Shown one piece after another: positions 1-8,531 of a stretch of DNA of 60,659 bases. How positions within the stretch are numbered: position 1 is the stretch's first letter; every line of letters starts with the position of its first letter. Below the pieces are notes generated by a model. That model saw nothing but the letters and a program-made list of their open reading frames with translations. It did not search any database and had not been told where the DNA came from. Origin of the DNA: Isosphaeraceae bacterium (GTDB taxonomy: Bacteria > Planctomycetota > Planctomycetia > Isosphaerales > Isosphaeraceae). Made by a program: the position numbers and the translations under genes. The stretch is taken from NCBI GenBank assembly GCA_031291845.1, contig JARLIH010000424.1:1-60659 (forward strand), read 5' to 3'.

Positions 1-1753
1 CGCAGGCGCGGGCGATGGCAGGGAAGCTTCCGTTGGTCTGGGCGTCCGAGATTTGGCAAAACACGTCGATCCGGGACTGGCAGAGGTTCAGGGCCGCGTC
101 GCTGACCTCGGTCGCCGCGTTGACCGGGACGCTGACAAGCTGGAGTCCCTCCTTCGCAAGCGCCTGTTCGAAGCGCTGGCGCGCGACGACCGAGTTGACC
201 TCGCCGGGCGTGAAGAGCGTGCCCACGCGACGCGCGGCGGGAAGGATCTCACGGATCGTGCGGACCACTTCCGCGTACGGGAAATCGAGGTAGACACCGG
301 TGACCCGGGGCCGGTGGTCGGTGGCCGTCTTACCCGCCCCGGCCGCGAACGGGTCGAGTACAAGGGCGAAGAGGAGCGGCTTCTGATCGACTTTCCGAAG
401 GCCGGTCTGCAGGGCCGTTGTGGTCAGGCTGAGGATCAGGTCGCTGTCGTTGCCGTTCATCTCGTCGTAGATGGTGTTAAGGGTGGCGACGTCCCCCTGT
501 GCGCTGCGGTAGTCGATCGTGAAGTCCCGCCCGTCCACCAGCCCAGCTTCTTTGAGGCCTTCGCGGAGGCCCTCGCGGGCTTCGTCCACGACCGTCGCGT
601 CCGTATAAGAGACGAGTCCGAGTTTCCAGCGCCGGGAGAGCGCGGCAGCCTTCACGGCGACGGCGGCCGGCTCGACGCGCGGGCGGCGACGAACCGGCCC
701 CTTCCGCTCGACGACAACGTCGGCCTTGGCCTCGAGCTCCGAGGGGATACTCCAGTGCGCCTTGAGCGGTTCGAAGGCGACCCGGTTGATCCAGAATTCA
801 GGCGGCACTTCATAGAGGACGGGCATCGCCGCCGGCGACTCGCCCCCAAGCATGGCGCTCGCGAGTTGCCCGACCTTGCCGCCGACCTGATAATAGTCGG
901 CCCCCAGGTCGAACAGACATCCCTTCGCCGCGCAGCCCGGGATGTTGGAAAACACGGGTATATCCGCCGTGCGCGCGGGCCCGATCACCGACTCGAGCGC
1001 GGCGAGCACCGTCACGTCGCCGCCGATCCAGACCGCCTCCGCGCCGCGCCCGATGACCGAGGCCACGGCCTCGCTGACGGCCGCCGAATTCTCGACATTC
1101 GCCTCGAGGAGCTCGATTCCCAGTTCCTTGCATGTGACTCGGGCGATCTTCGTGCAGGCTTCAGAGTTGGCCTCGGACGGGTTCCAGGCGACACCAACCT
1201 GCGCCAGCTTCGGATTGAGCCGGCGGGCCATGCGGAAGGCCTCGGCGACCGGCTGCATCGTCCCGAGCCCGACCATGTAGGGAGGGTGCCGCATCGCGTC
1301 GTCGCGCGCGATGCCGACGCCCGCCGCCACGGGGTCGCTTACCATCCCGAAGACGTGGGGCACCTTGGCGTCGCGGTTTGCCCCGGCGACGGCCTGGAGG
1401 CTCGGCGTCGAGAGAGTGACGATCAGCGCATATTCCCCGCCAACGAGCTCGCGGGCGATGGTGTTCGACGTCGCGGCATCCCCCTCGGCGTTGAACCGCC
1501 GGAGGCGGATCGTCTCGCCGTCCCGGTAACCGGACGCCGCCAGGCCGGCGATCACGCCGCGCGCTCCCTCCTCGATGGCCGGCTGGGAGATGTGCTGGAA
1601 AAGCGCGACCGACGGAATTTTCGCGGCGGCCGCCGTGGCGACCTCGGAACGTGGCCGCGCGCGATCGGTCAACAAGAGCACGGCCGACGCCGCCAGGATC
1701 ATCGCAAGGCCGAGCGACAGGCGGAGGAGACTCTTGATCATCCGGACACCCAT
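1..1753 (-). CDS. Tandem two-domain ABC substrate-binding protein (partial)
   Basis: The reverse strand encodes an exported protein that runs off the left edge; 584 codons are visible. A hydrophobic signal segment lies at residues 5-29. Residues 46 to about 324 and about 374 onward each resemble an ABC_sub_bind (PF04392, TrpX-like) periplasmic domain. The copies share the pattern GD-A/V-AT-x-NTI followed by a strand ending LSTP or LSTT, which shows an internal duplication. The linker is basic and Ala/Pro-rich. Family members usually have one such domain and feed small ligands to an ABC importer, so a double-domain form is uncommon. No permease or ATPase is next to it in the window. The start is ATG at 1753; ATG at 1741 is in frame and equally possible because no clear ribosome site separates them. 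The ligand is unknown. Confidence 0.85.
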   Translation of the reverse strand, partial: MGVRMIKSLLRLSLGLAMILAASAVLLLTDRARPRSEVATAAAAKIPSVALFQHISQPAIEEGARGVIAGLAASGYRDGETIRLRRFNAEGDAATSNTIARELVGGEYALIVTLSTPSLQAVAGANRDAKVPHVFGMVSDPVAAGVGIARDDAMRHPPYMVGLGTMQPVAEAFRMARRLNPKLAQVGVAWNPSEANSEACTKIARVTCKELGIELLEANVENSAAVSEAVASVIGRGAEAVWIGGDVTVLAALESVIGPARTADIPVFSNIPGCAAKGCLFDLGADYYQVGGKVGQLASAMLGGESPAAMPVLYEVPPEFWINRVAFEPLKAHWSIPSELEAKADVVVERKGPVRRRPRVEPAAVAVKAAALSRRWKLGLVSYTDATVVDEAREGLREGLKEAGLVDGRDFTIDYRSAQGDVATLNTIYDEMNGNDSDLILSLTTTALQTGLRKVDQKPLLFALVLDPFAAGAGKTATDHRPRVTGVYLDFPYAEVVRTIREILPAARRVGTLFTPGEVNSVVARQRFEQALAKEGLQLVSVPVNAATEVSDAALNLCQSRIDVFCQISDAQTNGSFPAIARAC

Positions 1754-1966
1754 GACGAAAGGGAAGCAGCGCGATCGACCGGTCTCCCGGGGGAACGCAG
1801 AGGCCCCATGCAACATTGTAGGACTTCGATTCTCAATGAACCGCAAAAGCATTCACAGTCCGGGGCGACCACCCAATTTCACCTGGGGCGACAAAACGAT
1901 TCCGCGCGGCCGTCGTTCGTGAGAAACTGGTTCGTCTTCGATTCCACCAGCCAACTGGGTGCCCCC

Positions 1967-3046
1967 ATGAAGCGACTTGCCATCACCGCCTTCGTCCTGT
2001 CACTGGCCGCAACCGCCCGCGCGGACAAGCTCGTCCTCGTCGCCGGCGGCGGGGATGGGCCGGACGGCTCACCCGCTGTAGTGGCCAAGCTCGTCCAGCC
2101 TTTCGGGGTCGACTTCGGCTCTGACGGGACGATCTTCATCGTCGAAATGCAAAAGGGCGAACGGCTGCGGGCGATCAACCGCCAGGGCGCCTTGGTGACG
2201 CTGGCGGGCACGCTTGGGCAGAAGGGGCATGCCGGCAACGGCGGGCCCGCGCTCAAGGCCACGTTCAACGGGATGCACAGCCTCGCCGCCGGTCCGGATG
2301 GCTCTGTCTACCTCGCCGATACGTGGAACAATTGCGTCCGGAAGTACGACCCGAAGACGGGGACGGTCTCCGCGTTCGCCGGGACCGGTGAACCGGGGTT
2401 CGACGGCGACGGCGGACCGGCACTCACGGCGAAGTTCGGCCAGTGCTTTTGCGTCTCCTTCGACCCGGGCGGTAAGAGCTGCTACATCACCGATCTCGTC
2501 AACCGCCGGATCCGCAAGGTGGACATGGCGACCGGCATCGTGACGACCGCGGCCGGCAACGGGCGCCGGGGCGTGCCGAAAGATGGGGGCGACGCGATGC
2601 GCGAGCCCCTGGTCGATCCGCGTGCACATGCCGTGGGCGCCGAAGGCGACCTCTACATCCTCGAACGCGCCGGTCATGCGCTGCGCGTGGTTGACCCCCA
2701 CGGGAAGGTCCGCACCGTGGCCGGGACCGGCAAGCCCGGCGCAGGCAGGGTCGGCGGCAACGCCCTCGCCGTCGCGCTGAACGGGCCGAAACATCTCTGT
2801 ATCGATCGCAACGGCTCCGTGCTGATCGCCGACACGGACAACCACCGCATCCTGCGCTACCTTCCCAGCGCCGAGAGAATCGAGTTGGTCGCCGGGACGG
2901 GCAAGAAAGGGACGGCCGGCGTCGGCGGCGACCCGCGGAACGCCGAGTTCAACCAGCCGCATGGGGTGATCGTGCATCCCAAGACGGGAGAGATCTTCAT
3001 CTCCGACGCGCTCAACGGACGGATCCTCAAGATCACGCGCGATTAG
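1967..3046 (+). CDS. Secreted NHL-repeat beta-propeller protein
   Basis: A 359-residue protein with a cleavable-looking signal peptide (MKRLAITAFVLSLAATARA) followed by NHL repeats to the C-terminus. Repeated blades carry the pattern GPDGSVYLADTWNN/VRK and GSVLIADTDNHRILR, and each is followed by a VAGTG motif: AGTLG, AGTGEPG, AGNGRRG, AGTGKPG, AGTGKKG. This suggests five to six blades of a propeller, a fold generally used for protein or ligand binding. It acts outside the cytoplasm. The reading frame stays open far upstream, but that stretch is antisense to the substrate-binding protein gene, so the start was placed at the ATG that begins the signal peptide. It is divergent from that gene. 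The binding partner is unknown. Confidence 0.85.
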   Translation: MKRLAITAFVLSLAATARADKLVLVAGGGDGPDGSPAVVAKLVQPFGVDFGSDGTIFIVEMQKGERLRAINRQGALVTLAGTLGQKGHAGNGGPALKATFNGMHSLAAGPDGSVYLADTWNNCVRKYDPKTGTVSAFAGTGEPGFDGDGGPALTAKFGQCFCVSFDPGGKSCYITDLVNRRIRKVDMATGIVTTAAGNGRRGVPKDGGDAMREPLVDPRAHAVGAEGDLYILERAGHALRVVDPHGKVRTVAGTGKPGAGRVGGNALAVALNGPKHLCIDRNGSVLIADTDNHRILRYLPSAERIELVAGTGKKGTAGVGGDPRNAEFNQPHGVIVHPKTGEIFISDALNGRILKITRD

Positions 3047-3185
3047 CCCGTACCTGCCCTGTTGTGCGACGATGCGAAGGAATTCTCCGACGCTGCCCGC
3101 CCGCTCGGGAATCTTCACCACGAGTCAACCCGGCGGCGTTAGGATGTTCCGCGACACGAAATGGGAGACGCGTGCGGAGGACATC

Positions 3186-4640
3186 ATGGCGCTGGGATTT
3201 CGGCTCCGGCGGTCCTTGTGGGACTGGCTCGTCGCGGCCCTGGGCGTGGCGGCCCTGGGCGTGGCGGCCCTGATTTACGTACGTCAGCCCGATGCCCGAC
3301 CGGTCCGCCTGACGATCACGGCCGGCAGCGCGGAGGGGTTGCGGCACCAGGTGGCCCTGACGCTCGCGGGCGAGGCGAAGGGGCGCGGCGTGGAGATTCG
3401 CCCCAAGCCCACGGCCGGATCGGAGGAGGCCCTCAACCGGGTCGACGCCGGTGCGCTCGACCTCGCGCTGGTGCAAGGGGGTCTCGACATCGGCCCTCGC
3501 GGGAACGTCCGGCAGGTCGCCGCGCTCTACGTCGAGCCGCTCCACTTGCTCGTCAAGGAGGAGATCCATGCCGACGTATCCCGGCACCTCGCCGCCCTCC
3601 GGGGGAAGGTCGTCAACCTGAGCGAGCCCGAAAGTGGAACGTTCGTCTTGGCGCGCGAGGTTCTCGACTTTGTCGGCCTCCGCCGCGGCGACCTCAACCA
3701 CGCGACCATGAGCTACGCCCAGCTCGTCGGCGAGCGCGACCGCGGCAAGCTGCCTGATGCCGTGTTCATGGTTTCGTTGCTGCCATCGCCGGTGGCGAAA
3801 CATCTGGTGACCGAGCAGCGTTATCGCCTCGTTCCTCTGCCGTTTGCTCGGGCCTTCGCGCTCGGGGCGGTGGCCGAGAGTGACCCCTCGCCGGTGCGCC
3901 GGGGTGTCGAGCGGTCGTCGGTCTTCGACGCCTTGATCCCCGCCTATACGTACGCCGTGGACCCGCCCGTGCCGGCCGACGTCGTGAACACGCTCGGCAC
4001 GCGATTGCTGCTGGTCGCCAACAAGAACGTGGACGCGGATGCGATCGGCCGGGTGCTCGACGTCGTTTTTACGACCCGGTTCGCGCAGCTCGCTTTGCCG
4101 CCTCTCGACCCGAAGCTGCTCGACCTCCCCCCCGAGCTGCCCTGGCACGAGGGGACGCTTGCCTATCTCGGCCGGCAAAAGCCGCTGATCGCCGCCGACG
4201 TGATCGACCTTCTGGAGAAAGAGATCAGCATCGGAGCGGCGATGGTGGGCGGAACATTCTTCCTGTGGCAGTGGTTTCGCCGGCGCGTCCGGAGGCGCCG
4301 GGATGTCGGGTTCGGGCTCTATCTCAAGCGGGTCATGGCCGTCGAGCGCAAGGCGGAGGAACTGGAATCCTCGGCTGTGATCGACCTGGCGGAGTTGCTC
4401 CGGCTGCAGCACGAGCTCGGCGGCTTGCGACTCGAAGCGCTGGAACGGTATGCGGCCGGCGAGCTCGAAGGCGAGGAGTTGATGTCGGGTTTCCTGGCCC
4501 ATGTCGGCGACGCGCGGGGCTACCTGACCCGCTTGATCCTGCACGTCCGCGAGAACCTCGAAAAGTCAGCACGGGCCCAGGGCCGGCCGGCCGGCGCGCT
4601 CTGGCACGAAGCGCTCGGCGAGAGCGACGAGGAGCCGTGA
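3186..4640 (+). CDS. Membrane-anchored TAXI-type solute-binding protein
   Basis: A 484-residue protein. Residues 11-32 form a transmembrane helix that includes a tandem 15-bp repeat (3241-3270) encoding LGVAA twice. Residues 38 to about 345 match the TAXI/NMT1-like periplasmic binding fold (ITAGSAEG near the start, then DLALVQGG and the LSEPESGT loop). A second helix follows at about 348-364 (ISIGAAMVGGTFFLWQW), then a basic stop-transfer segment and about 110 charged helical residues predicted to be cytoplasmic. TAXI proteins normally deliver ligand to a fused TRAP permease; none is present here. The two-helix layout looks more like a ligand sensor, which is an inference. The start at 3186 has GGAGG five bases upstream; ATG at 3144 is an alternative. 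Confidence 0.8.
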   Translation: MALGFRLRRSLWDWLVAALGVAALGVAALIYVRQPDARPVRLTITAGSAEGLRHQVALTLAGEAKGRGVEIRPKPTAGSEEALNRVDAGALDLALVQGGLDIGPRGNVRQVAALYVEPLHLLVKEEIHADVSRHLAALRGKVVNLSEPESGTFVLAREVLDFVGLRRGDLNHATMSYAQLVGERDRGKLPDAVFMVSLLPSPVAKHLVTEQRYRLVPLPFARAFALGAVAESDPSPVRRGVERSSVFDALIPAYTYAVDPPVPADVVNTLGTRLLLVANKNVDADAIGRVLDVVFTTRFAQLALPPLDPKLLDLPPELPWHEGTLAYLGRQKPLIAADVIDLLEKEISIGAAMVGGTFFLWQWFRRRVRRRRDVGFGLYLKRVMAVERKAEELESSAVIDLAELLRLQHELGGLRLEALERYAAGELEGEELMSGFLAHVGDARGYLTRLILHVRENLEKSARAQGRPAGALWHEALGESDEEP

Positions 4641-4760
4641 CGGTTGTCGTCGAGCGGTTCTGACCGGCATAGCGCACCGGCAGTCTTCTTGGAGTACGTT
4701 GGCTTGCTCCCGTTTATGAAGGCAGCGGCAAACCGCCGCACTCCAAAGCGCGAGCGAATC

Positions 4761-4780
4761 GGCCAGCAATGGCCGGCCCC
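4761..4780. repeat. Degenerate copy of the GGCCGGC-ATG-GCCGGCC palindrome
   Basis: GGCCAGCAATGGCCGGCCCC, an imperfect member of the family found at 27505-27540 and 59148-59169. It lies in the gap before the methyltransferase gene. Confidence 0.4.
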
Positions 4781-4903
4781 ACAGGGTGAGAAACGTGGCT
4801 CGATTGCCCGCGATCGGCTCGTGGCGTATCCTGACCATCAACGGACTTGCGCTACCAGCCGGCCAAGCAGAGGCGAGCAAGTCTCACAGAGGATCGAATC
4901 AAT

Positions 4904-5446
4904 ATGCAAACCAGATCGAAATCTCGGTGGCAGCATTGTCTTTTCGAGACAGAAATCGGCGCCTGCGGCGTTGCGTGGAGCGAGCGAGGATTGACCCGAT
5001 TGCAGCTCCCGGATTCCGACCGCAGCGCGACGGAGCGGAGACTCGACGCAGAATCGAACAGTACTCCCGCAGCACGTCCGCCGGAGAACGTCGCCCGGGT
5101 CATTGCGGACGTTCAGCGTTATCTGGACGGCGCTCGAATCGACTTCTCCGCGGTGCCGCTCGACCTGACCGCCGTGACCGCGTTCCGCCGCAACGTCTAC
5201 GACGCCGCTCGGCGACTGGGCTGGGGCCAGACGGTCAGTTACGGCGAGCTCGCCCGGCTCGCGGGCCGCGTTGGGGCGGCAAGGGCGGTGGGCCAGGCCT
5301 TGTCGCGCAACCCAATCGCCATCATCATTCCGTGCCATCGAATTCTCGCCAGCGGCAACAAGGTCGGCGGGTTCACGGCCTTCGGAGGAACATGCGCCAA
5401 GGAGCTGTTGCTCGGGCTGGAGGGCGTACATCTGCCTCAAACGTGA
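4904..5446 (+). CDS. ogt: Methylated-DNA--protein-cysteine methyltransferase
   Basis: A 180-residue DNA repair protein that moves the alkyl group from O6-alkylguanine or O4-alkylthymine to its own cysteine in a single-turnover reaction. The DNA-binding and active-site domain is clear: FRRNVYDAARRLGWGQTVSYGELA, helix-turn-helix region AARAVGQALSRNP, then IIIPCHRIL with the acceptor Cys144, and GGFTAFGG followed by K-LLGLEG. The N-terminal domain is short and divergent, as in Ogt-type enzymes. The start at 4904 follows AGAGGA by about ten bases; an upstream in-frame ATG lacks such a site. It appears to be transcribed alone, with no ada-type regulator attached. Confidence 0.93.
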   Translation: MQTRSKSRWQHCLFETEIGACGVAWSERGLTRLQLPDSDRSATERRLDAESNSTPAARPPENVARVIADVQRYLDGARIDFSAVPLDLTAVTAFRRNVYDAARRLGWGQTVSYGELARLAGRVGAARAVGQALSRNPIAIIIPCHRILASGNKVGGFTAFGGTCAKELLLGLEGVHLPQT

Positions 5447-5761
5447 CCGCGGGATGGCCGGCGGGCGACCGCGGGATCGGAGTCAGGCACAGACGGTGGT
5501 GACGTACTACCCGAATTGACCGAGCTACGTCCGCGGCCAGGCGTGACCAATTCTTATATCAAAGTTTGTCTGGTTGGAAGAATCGCCTGGGCCCGGCCGA
5601 TCGCACGGCGTCAGCGGAGGGCATGTCGCCCTCTGGCGCCCGGCTGATGCCCCAAGTTGAGGCGACCGGCCGCCATGGCATGGACGACGACCGTTCGGCT
5701 ATCATAATCGCCCGCCAAGATCGCGGGAACATCAGGGCTTTCTCCGAGGTCGTTCGATTCC
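5447..5761. other. Intergenic stretch, no gene seen
   Basis: This 315-base gap holds no convincing coding region in either direction. A CATAAT box at 5703-5708 with TGGACG 16 bases upstream could be a weak promoter for the metallo-hydrolase gene, but the match is poor. A GAGG at about 5746-5749 could be its ribosome binding site. Confidence 0.4.
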
Positions 5762-6805
5762 ATGAGCGGCGTGCACCCACTGGTCTCGTTACGCCTGGTC
5801 AACGGTTCCACGGGCGACCCAGCTCTCCTGGTCGACTACCCGGGGCGCGACGACGCGCTGTTGTTCGACGTCGGTGAAAACGGTTCGCTCGACGACGCGA
5901 CGCTCGCTGACCTGGGGGCGGTCTTCATTTCGCATCACCACGTCGATCACTTCATCGGCTTCGACCGGGTCGTGCGCGCGAACCTCGACCGCGACAAGGC
6001 TCTCTCCGTTTATGGACCCGAGGGGACGATTCGCAAGGTCTATGACAAGATCAAGAGCTACGAATATCCGTTCTTCCCGTTCCAGAAGCTCGTGATCAAG
6101 GTTCATGACGTGCTTCCCGGTGTGATGCGCTCAGCCTTACTGGAGTGCACGCGACGGTTCCCCGAGCCCACGATTGAGGCCCGCGAGTGGCCGGGGCCCG
6201 TCGTCCATGACACCGCCGACCTGAGCGTGGAGGCAACGCTCGTCGACCATACGACCCCGTGCCTGGCCTTCGCGCTTGTGGAAAAGCCCGTCGTGTTCCC
6301 CGACCCCGAACGGCTCGCGCAAGGACCGATCCGGCCTGGCCCGTGGGTCAGCGAAGCCCTGGAGTTGATCCGGAGGGGCGCGCCCAGCGATGCAAAGATT
6401 AGAATTGGCGCGAAGCTGGTTGCGCTAGAGGAACTGCGCGCGACGTACTTCACCGAGTCGGCTTGTTCAAGGATCGCCTACGTGACCGACACGGCCTGGT
6501 CTCAAAGTGCCAGACCATCGTTGCTGCGGCTCGCGCACGAGGCGACACGGCTCTATTGCGACGCGTTCTACGCCGACGCCCAGCGCAAGAGCGCCGAGAA
6601 GCACCGGCACATGACCGCAACCCAGGCGGCCGAATTCGCGCGCGAGGCGGGTGTATCGGAGTTGGTGCTCATTCATTTCGCCGCGCGATACAAAGGGCAC
6701 TTTGAAGCGCTGGTCGCTGAGGCGAGAGCGGTTTTCCCCAATAGCTCGGCCGAGATCCCGGCCGGCGCGGTCAACAAATCGCGGCCCCGAGCGAATCGCT
6801 CCTGA
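5762..6805 (+). CDS. tRNase Z-like metallo-beta-lactamase hydrolase
   Basis: A 347-residue cytoplasmic protein of the metallo-beta-lactamase fold. The zinc-binding HxHxDH motif is present as H58, H60, D62 and H63 within ISHHHVDHF. Further ligand candidates are in VHD (about 153), VTDTAW (about 240) and the C-terminal IHFAARY, which matches the final His and the R-Y typical of the RNase Z/ElaC subgroup. A HRHMTATQAAEFAREAG segment also fits that subgroup. True RNase Z trims tRNA 3' ends; here the substrate cannot be assigned because planctomycetes carry several such paralogues. It is followed after 34 bases by the channel-like gene on the same strand, so the two may be co-transcribed. Confidence 0.8.
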   Translation: MSGVHPLVSLRLVNGSTGDPALLVDYPGRDDALLFDVGENGSLDDATLADLGAVFISHHHVDHFIGFDRVVRANLDRDKALSVYGPEGTIRKVYDKIKSYEYPFFPFQKLVIKVHDVLPGVMRSALLECTRRFPEPTIEAREWPGPVVHDTADLSVEATLVDHTTPCLAFALVEKPVVFPDPERLAQGPIRPGPWVSEALELIRRGAPSDAKIRIGAKLVALEELRATYFTESACSRIAYVTDTAWSQSARPSLLRLAHEATRLYCDAFYADAQRKSAEKHRHMTATQAAEFAREAGVSELVLIHFAARYKGHFEALVAEARAVFPNSSAEIPAGAVNKSRPRANRS

Positions 6806-6839
6806 TTCCGATCCGTTGCTTGCTGAAGAAGGTGACCGC

Positions 6840-8144
6840 ATGAGCGCTCGCGAGATCGACACCGAACGTGCGATGCCACTTGTTGATGACGAAGCCGCTC
6901 CAGTCCCGGAGGAAGGAGCGGCCCGCAGGACGATGTCTCCCGGCGAGGTTCTCGAACGGCTCAAACGGGGCGAGCCGGTGACCAACGTCAGGGTCGTGGG
7001 GCTGGAGCTCAAGGGCCAATTTGACCGTCCGGTCGTATGTAAGGACGTCACGCTCGTTCAGCCTCAGATCAATCGAGCGGCGTTTGCGGAGATCGTCGAG
7101 TTCGGACGTTGCACCATCGACCGCCCGCGGTTCAACGTGTCGACATTTGCGAAGGGACTTTGCCTCGGGGGCTCGACGGTGTCGCGCGCGGAGTTCCGAC
7201 GACTGACGGTGGCCGGACCGTTTGATTGCAATAACGCGAGGTTTCGCGGGAAATTCGTTCTCGAGAATTCCCGATTCGACGCGAAAGTTCGACTGTGGGA
7301 GGCCGTTTTTCAGGGCTGGGTCAGCGTCAGACAATGCGAGTTCCTCGGCGAGGCGGACCTGCGCAGTCTCCACGCCGAGCAGGGGTTCGTCCTGACCGCT
7401 TGTGCGTTCCGGTCGAGTTTCCTCTTCCGCGGGGCCACCGTCGAGAAGAAGTTCGAAGCGGACAAGACGCGGTTCGAGGCGCTCACGGATTTTTCCAAGG
7501 CCAAACTTCACGACTTCGTTTACCTGGAATCGATCGAGCAGGGCGAGAACCAAACGTTCGCTTTTGCCAACGCGCTGGCCGAGCGGATCCTGGTCCGGCC
7601 CGACCAGCTCGAGGGCCACGTCGCGAGCGAAAAGGCGGGTGATTACGCCCAGGCCATGCAGGAATACGGCCTCCTGAAACGTGTATTCGAAGGGCTGCAC
7701 CGCTACGAGCAGGAGGACTGGGCGTTCTACCGCTTCAAGGTAAACCAGCGACGCGCCAAGGCGCGCTCGTGGACGAAGCCTTGGACGAAGGTGGCGCGCT
7801 TCTGCGACTGGCTGCTGCTCGATCACGGCTGCGGGTACGGCACGAACCCTTTGCGGGCCGTCCGCGCGGCCCTGCTGATCGTGCTGGCGTTCGGCATCGT
7901 TTATGGGCTCGGCGTTCATATGCTCCACGTCGAGCACCCACCCTTCCACGGTGACAAGGAGAGCTTGGCCAACCGCGTGATGATCGGCGCGTTGACGAGC
8001 GTTTCCGCCTTCACCTCCGGCTTTGGCGACATCCGAGGTGCGGCCCACGGCTGGATGAACCTGCCTCTCATTGCCGAGTCGTTGCTCGGCACTTTGCTCT
8101 GGGGGCTGTTCATCGTTGCGTTCAGCCGGAAGGTCATTCGCTGA
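6840..8144 (+). CDS. Pentapeptide-repeat protein fused to 2TM ion-channel pore
   Basis: A 434-residue protein. Residues about 55-240 have spaced pentapeptide-like units (ARFRG, SRFDA, CEFLG, ADLRS, CAFRS, TRFEA, SKAKL), predicted to fold as a right-handed quadrilateral beta-helix. After a charged helical linker come a transmembrane helix at about 340-362 (VRAALLIVLAFGIVYGLG), a re-entrant segment ending in T392-S-G-F-G-D397, and a second helix at about 408-428 (IAESLLGTLLWGLFIVAF) followed by SRKVIR. This is the outer helix, filter and inner helix layout of the Ion_trans_2 potassium-channel family. The canonical filter is TVGYGD, so TSGFGD is a variant. A cytoplasmic beta-helix gating or anchoring domain is inferred. 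The start at 6840 follows AAGGTGA. Confidence 0.8.
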   Translation: MSAREIDTERAMPLVDDEAAPVPEEGAARRTMSPGEVLERLKRGEPVTNVRVVGLELKGQFDRPVVCKDVTLVQPQINRAAFAEIVEFGRCTIDRPRFNVSTFAKGLCLGGSTVSRAEFRRLTVAGPFDCNNARFRGKFVLENSRFDAKVRLWEAVFQGWVSVRQCEFLGEADLRSLHAEQGFVLTACAFRSSFLFRGATVEKKFEADKTRFEALTDFSKAKLHDFVYLESIEQGENQTFAFANALAERILVRPDQLEGHVASEKAGDYAQAMQEYGLLKRVFEGLHRYEQEDWAFYRFKVNQRRAKARSWTKPWTKVARFCDWLLLDHGCGYGTNPLRAVRAALLIVLAFGIVYGLGVHMLHVEHPPFHGDKESLANRVMIGALTSVSAFTSGFGDIRGAAHGWMNLPLIAESLLGTLLWGLFIVAFSRKVIR

Positions 8145-8531
8145 GGCGGCCCATGGATCGCCGTCGCTCCACCAGTGCGAATCGCCGCCCGTCGCCTCCG
8201 CGTGCCCAGGCGCCGGCGGCGTTCTCAAGGGTTGCGGCTTCGGCGGAATTGCCGAACACGCGAAGCCGCACGGTCACGCGCGCACGGCCTGGAAAACACC
8301 AGACCTCCAACCACGCGAGCGGCGGGTCATCTGCAGGACCACGGCGGGCAAAGTCGGCTGCCATCATCGTGATCATTTCATGAAGGCGCACAAGGAAACG
8401 TTGCAGTGGCCGAATACATTCTCGATGATGAACCCTAGCCCGGCTAACCCCGCCTGGATCGCCGTGAGCTTTGGCCGCCCGTACTCCGCCGCGCGGTTGC
8501 TACCGCTCGTTCCCCTCGAGGAGACGTCCGC
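8145..8531. other. Intergenic stretch upstream of phosphate permease
   Basis: These 387 bases contain only short, arginine-rich open frames with no family resemblance. No recognisable phosphate-regulon box or riboswitch was seen. The last 15 bases hold the GAGGAG that precedes the GTG start of the transporter. Confidence 0.4.

Noticed and set aside
53..1966. Long plus-strand open frame leading into the NHL protein
   Set aside because: Its translation is arginine-, histidine- and aspartate-rich nonsense that is antisense to the substrate-binding protein gene; the real gene starts at the signal peptide at 1967.
6771..8228. 485-codon minus-strand frame opposite the channel-like gene
   Set aside because: Antisense translation with no motif, while the plus strand encodes helices and a filter-like segment.
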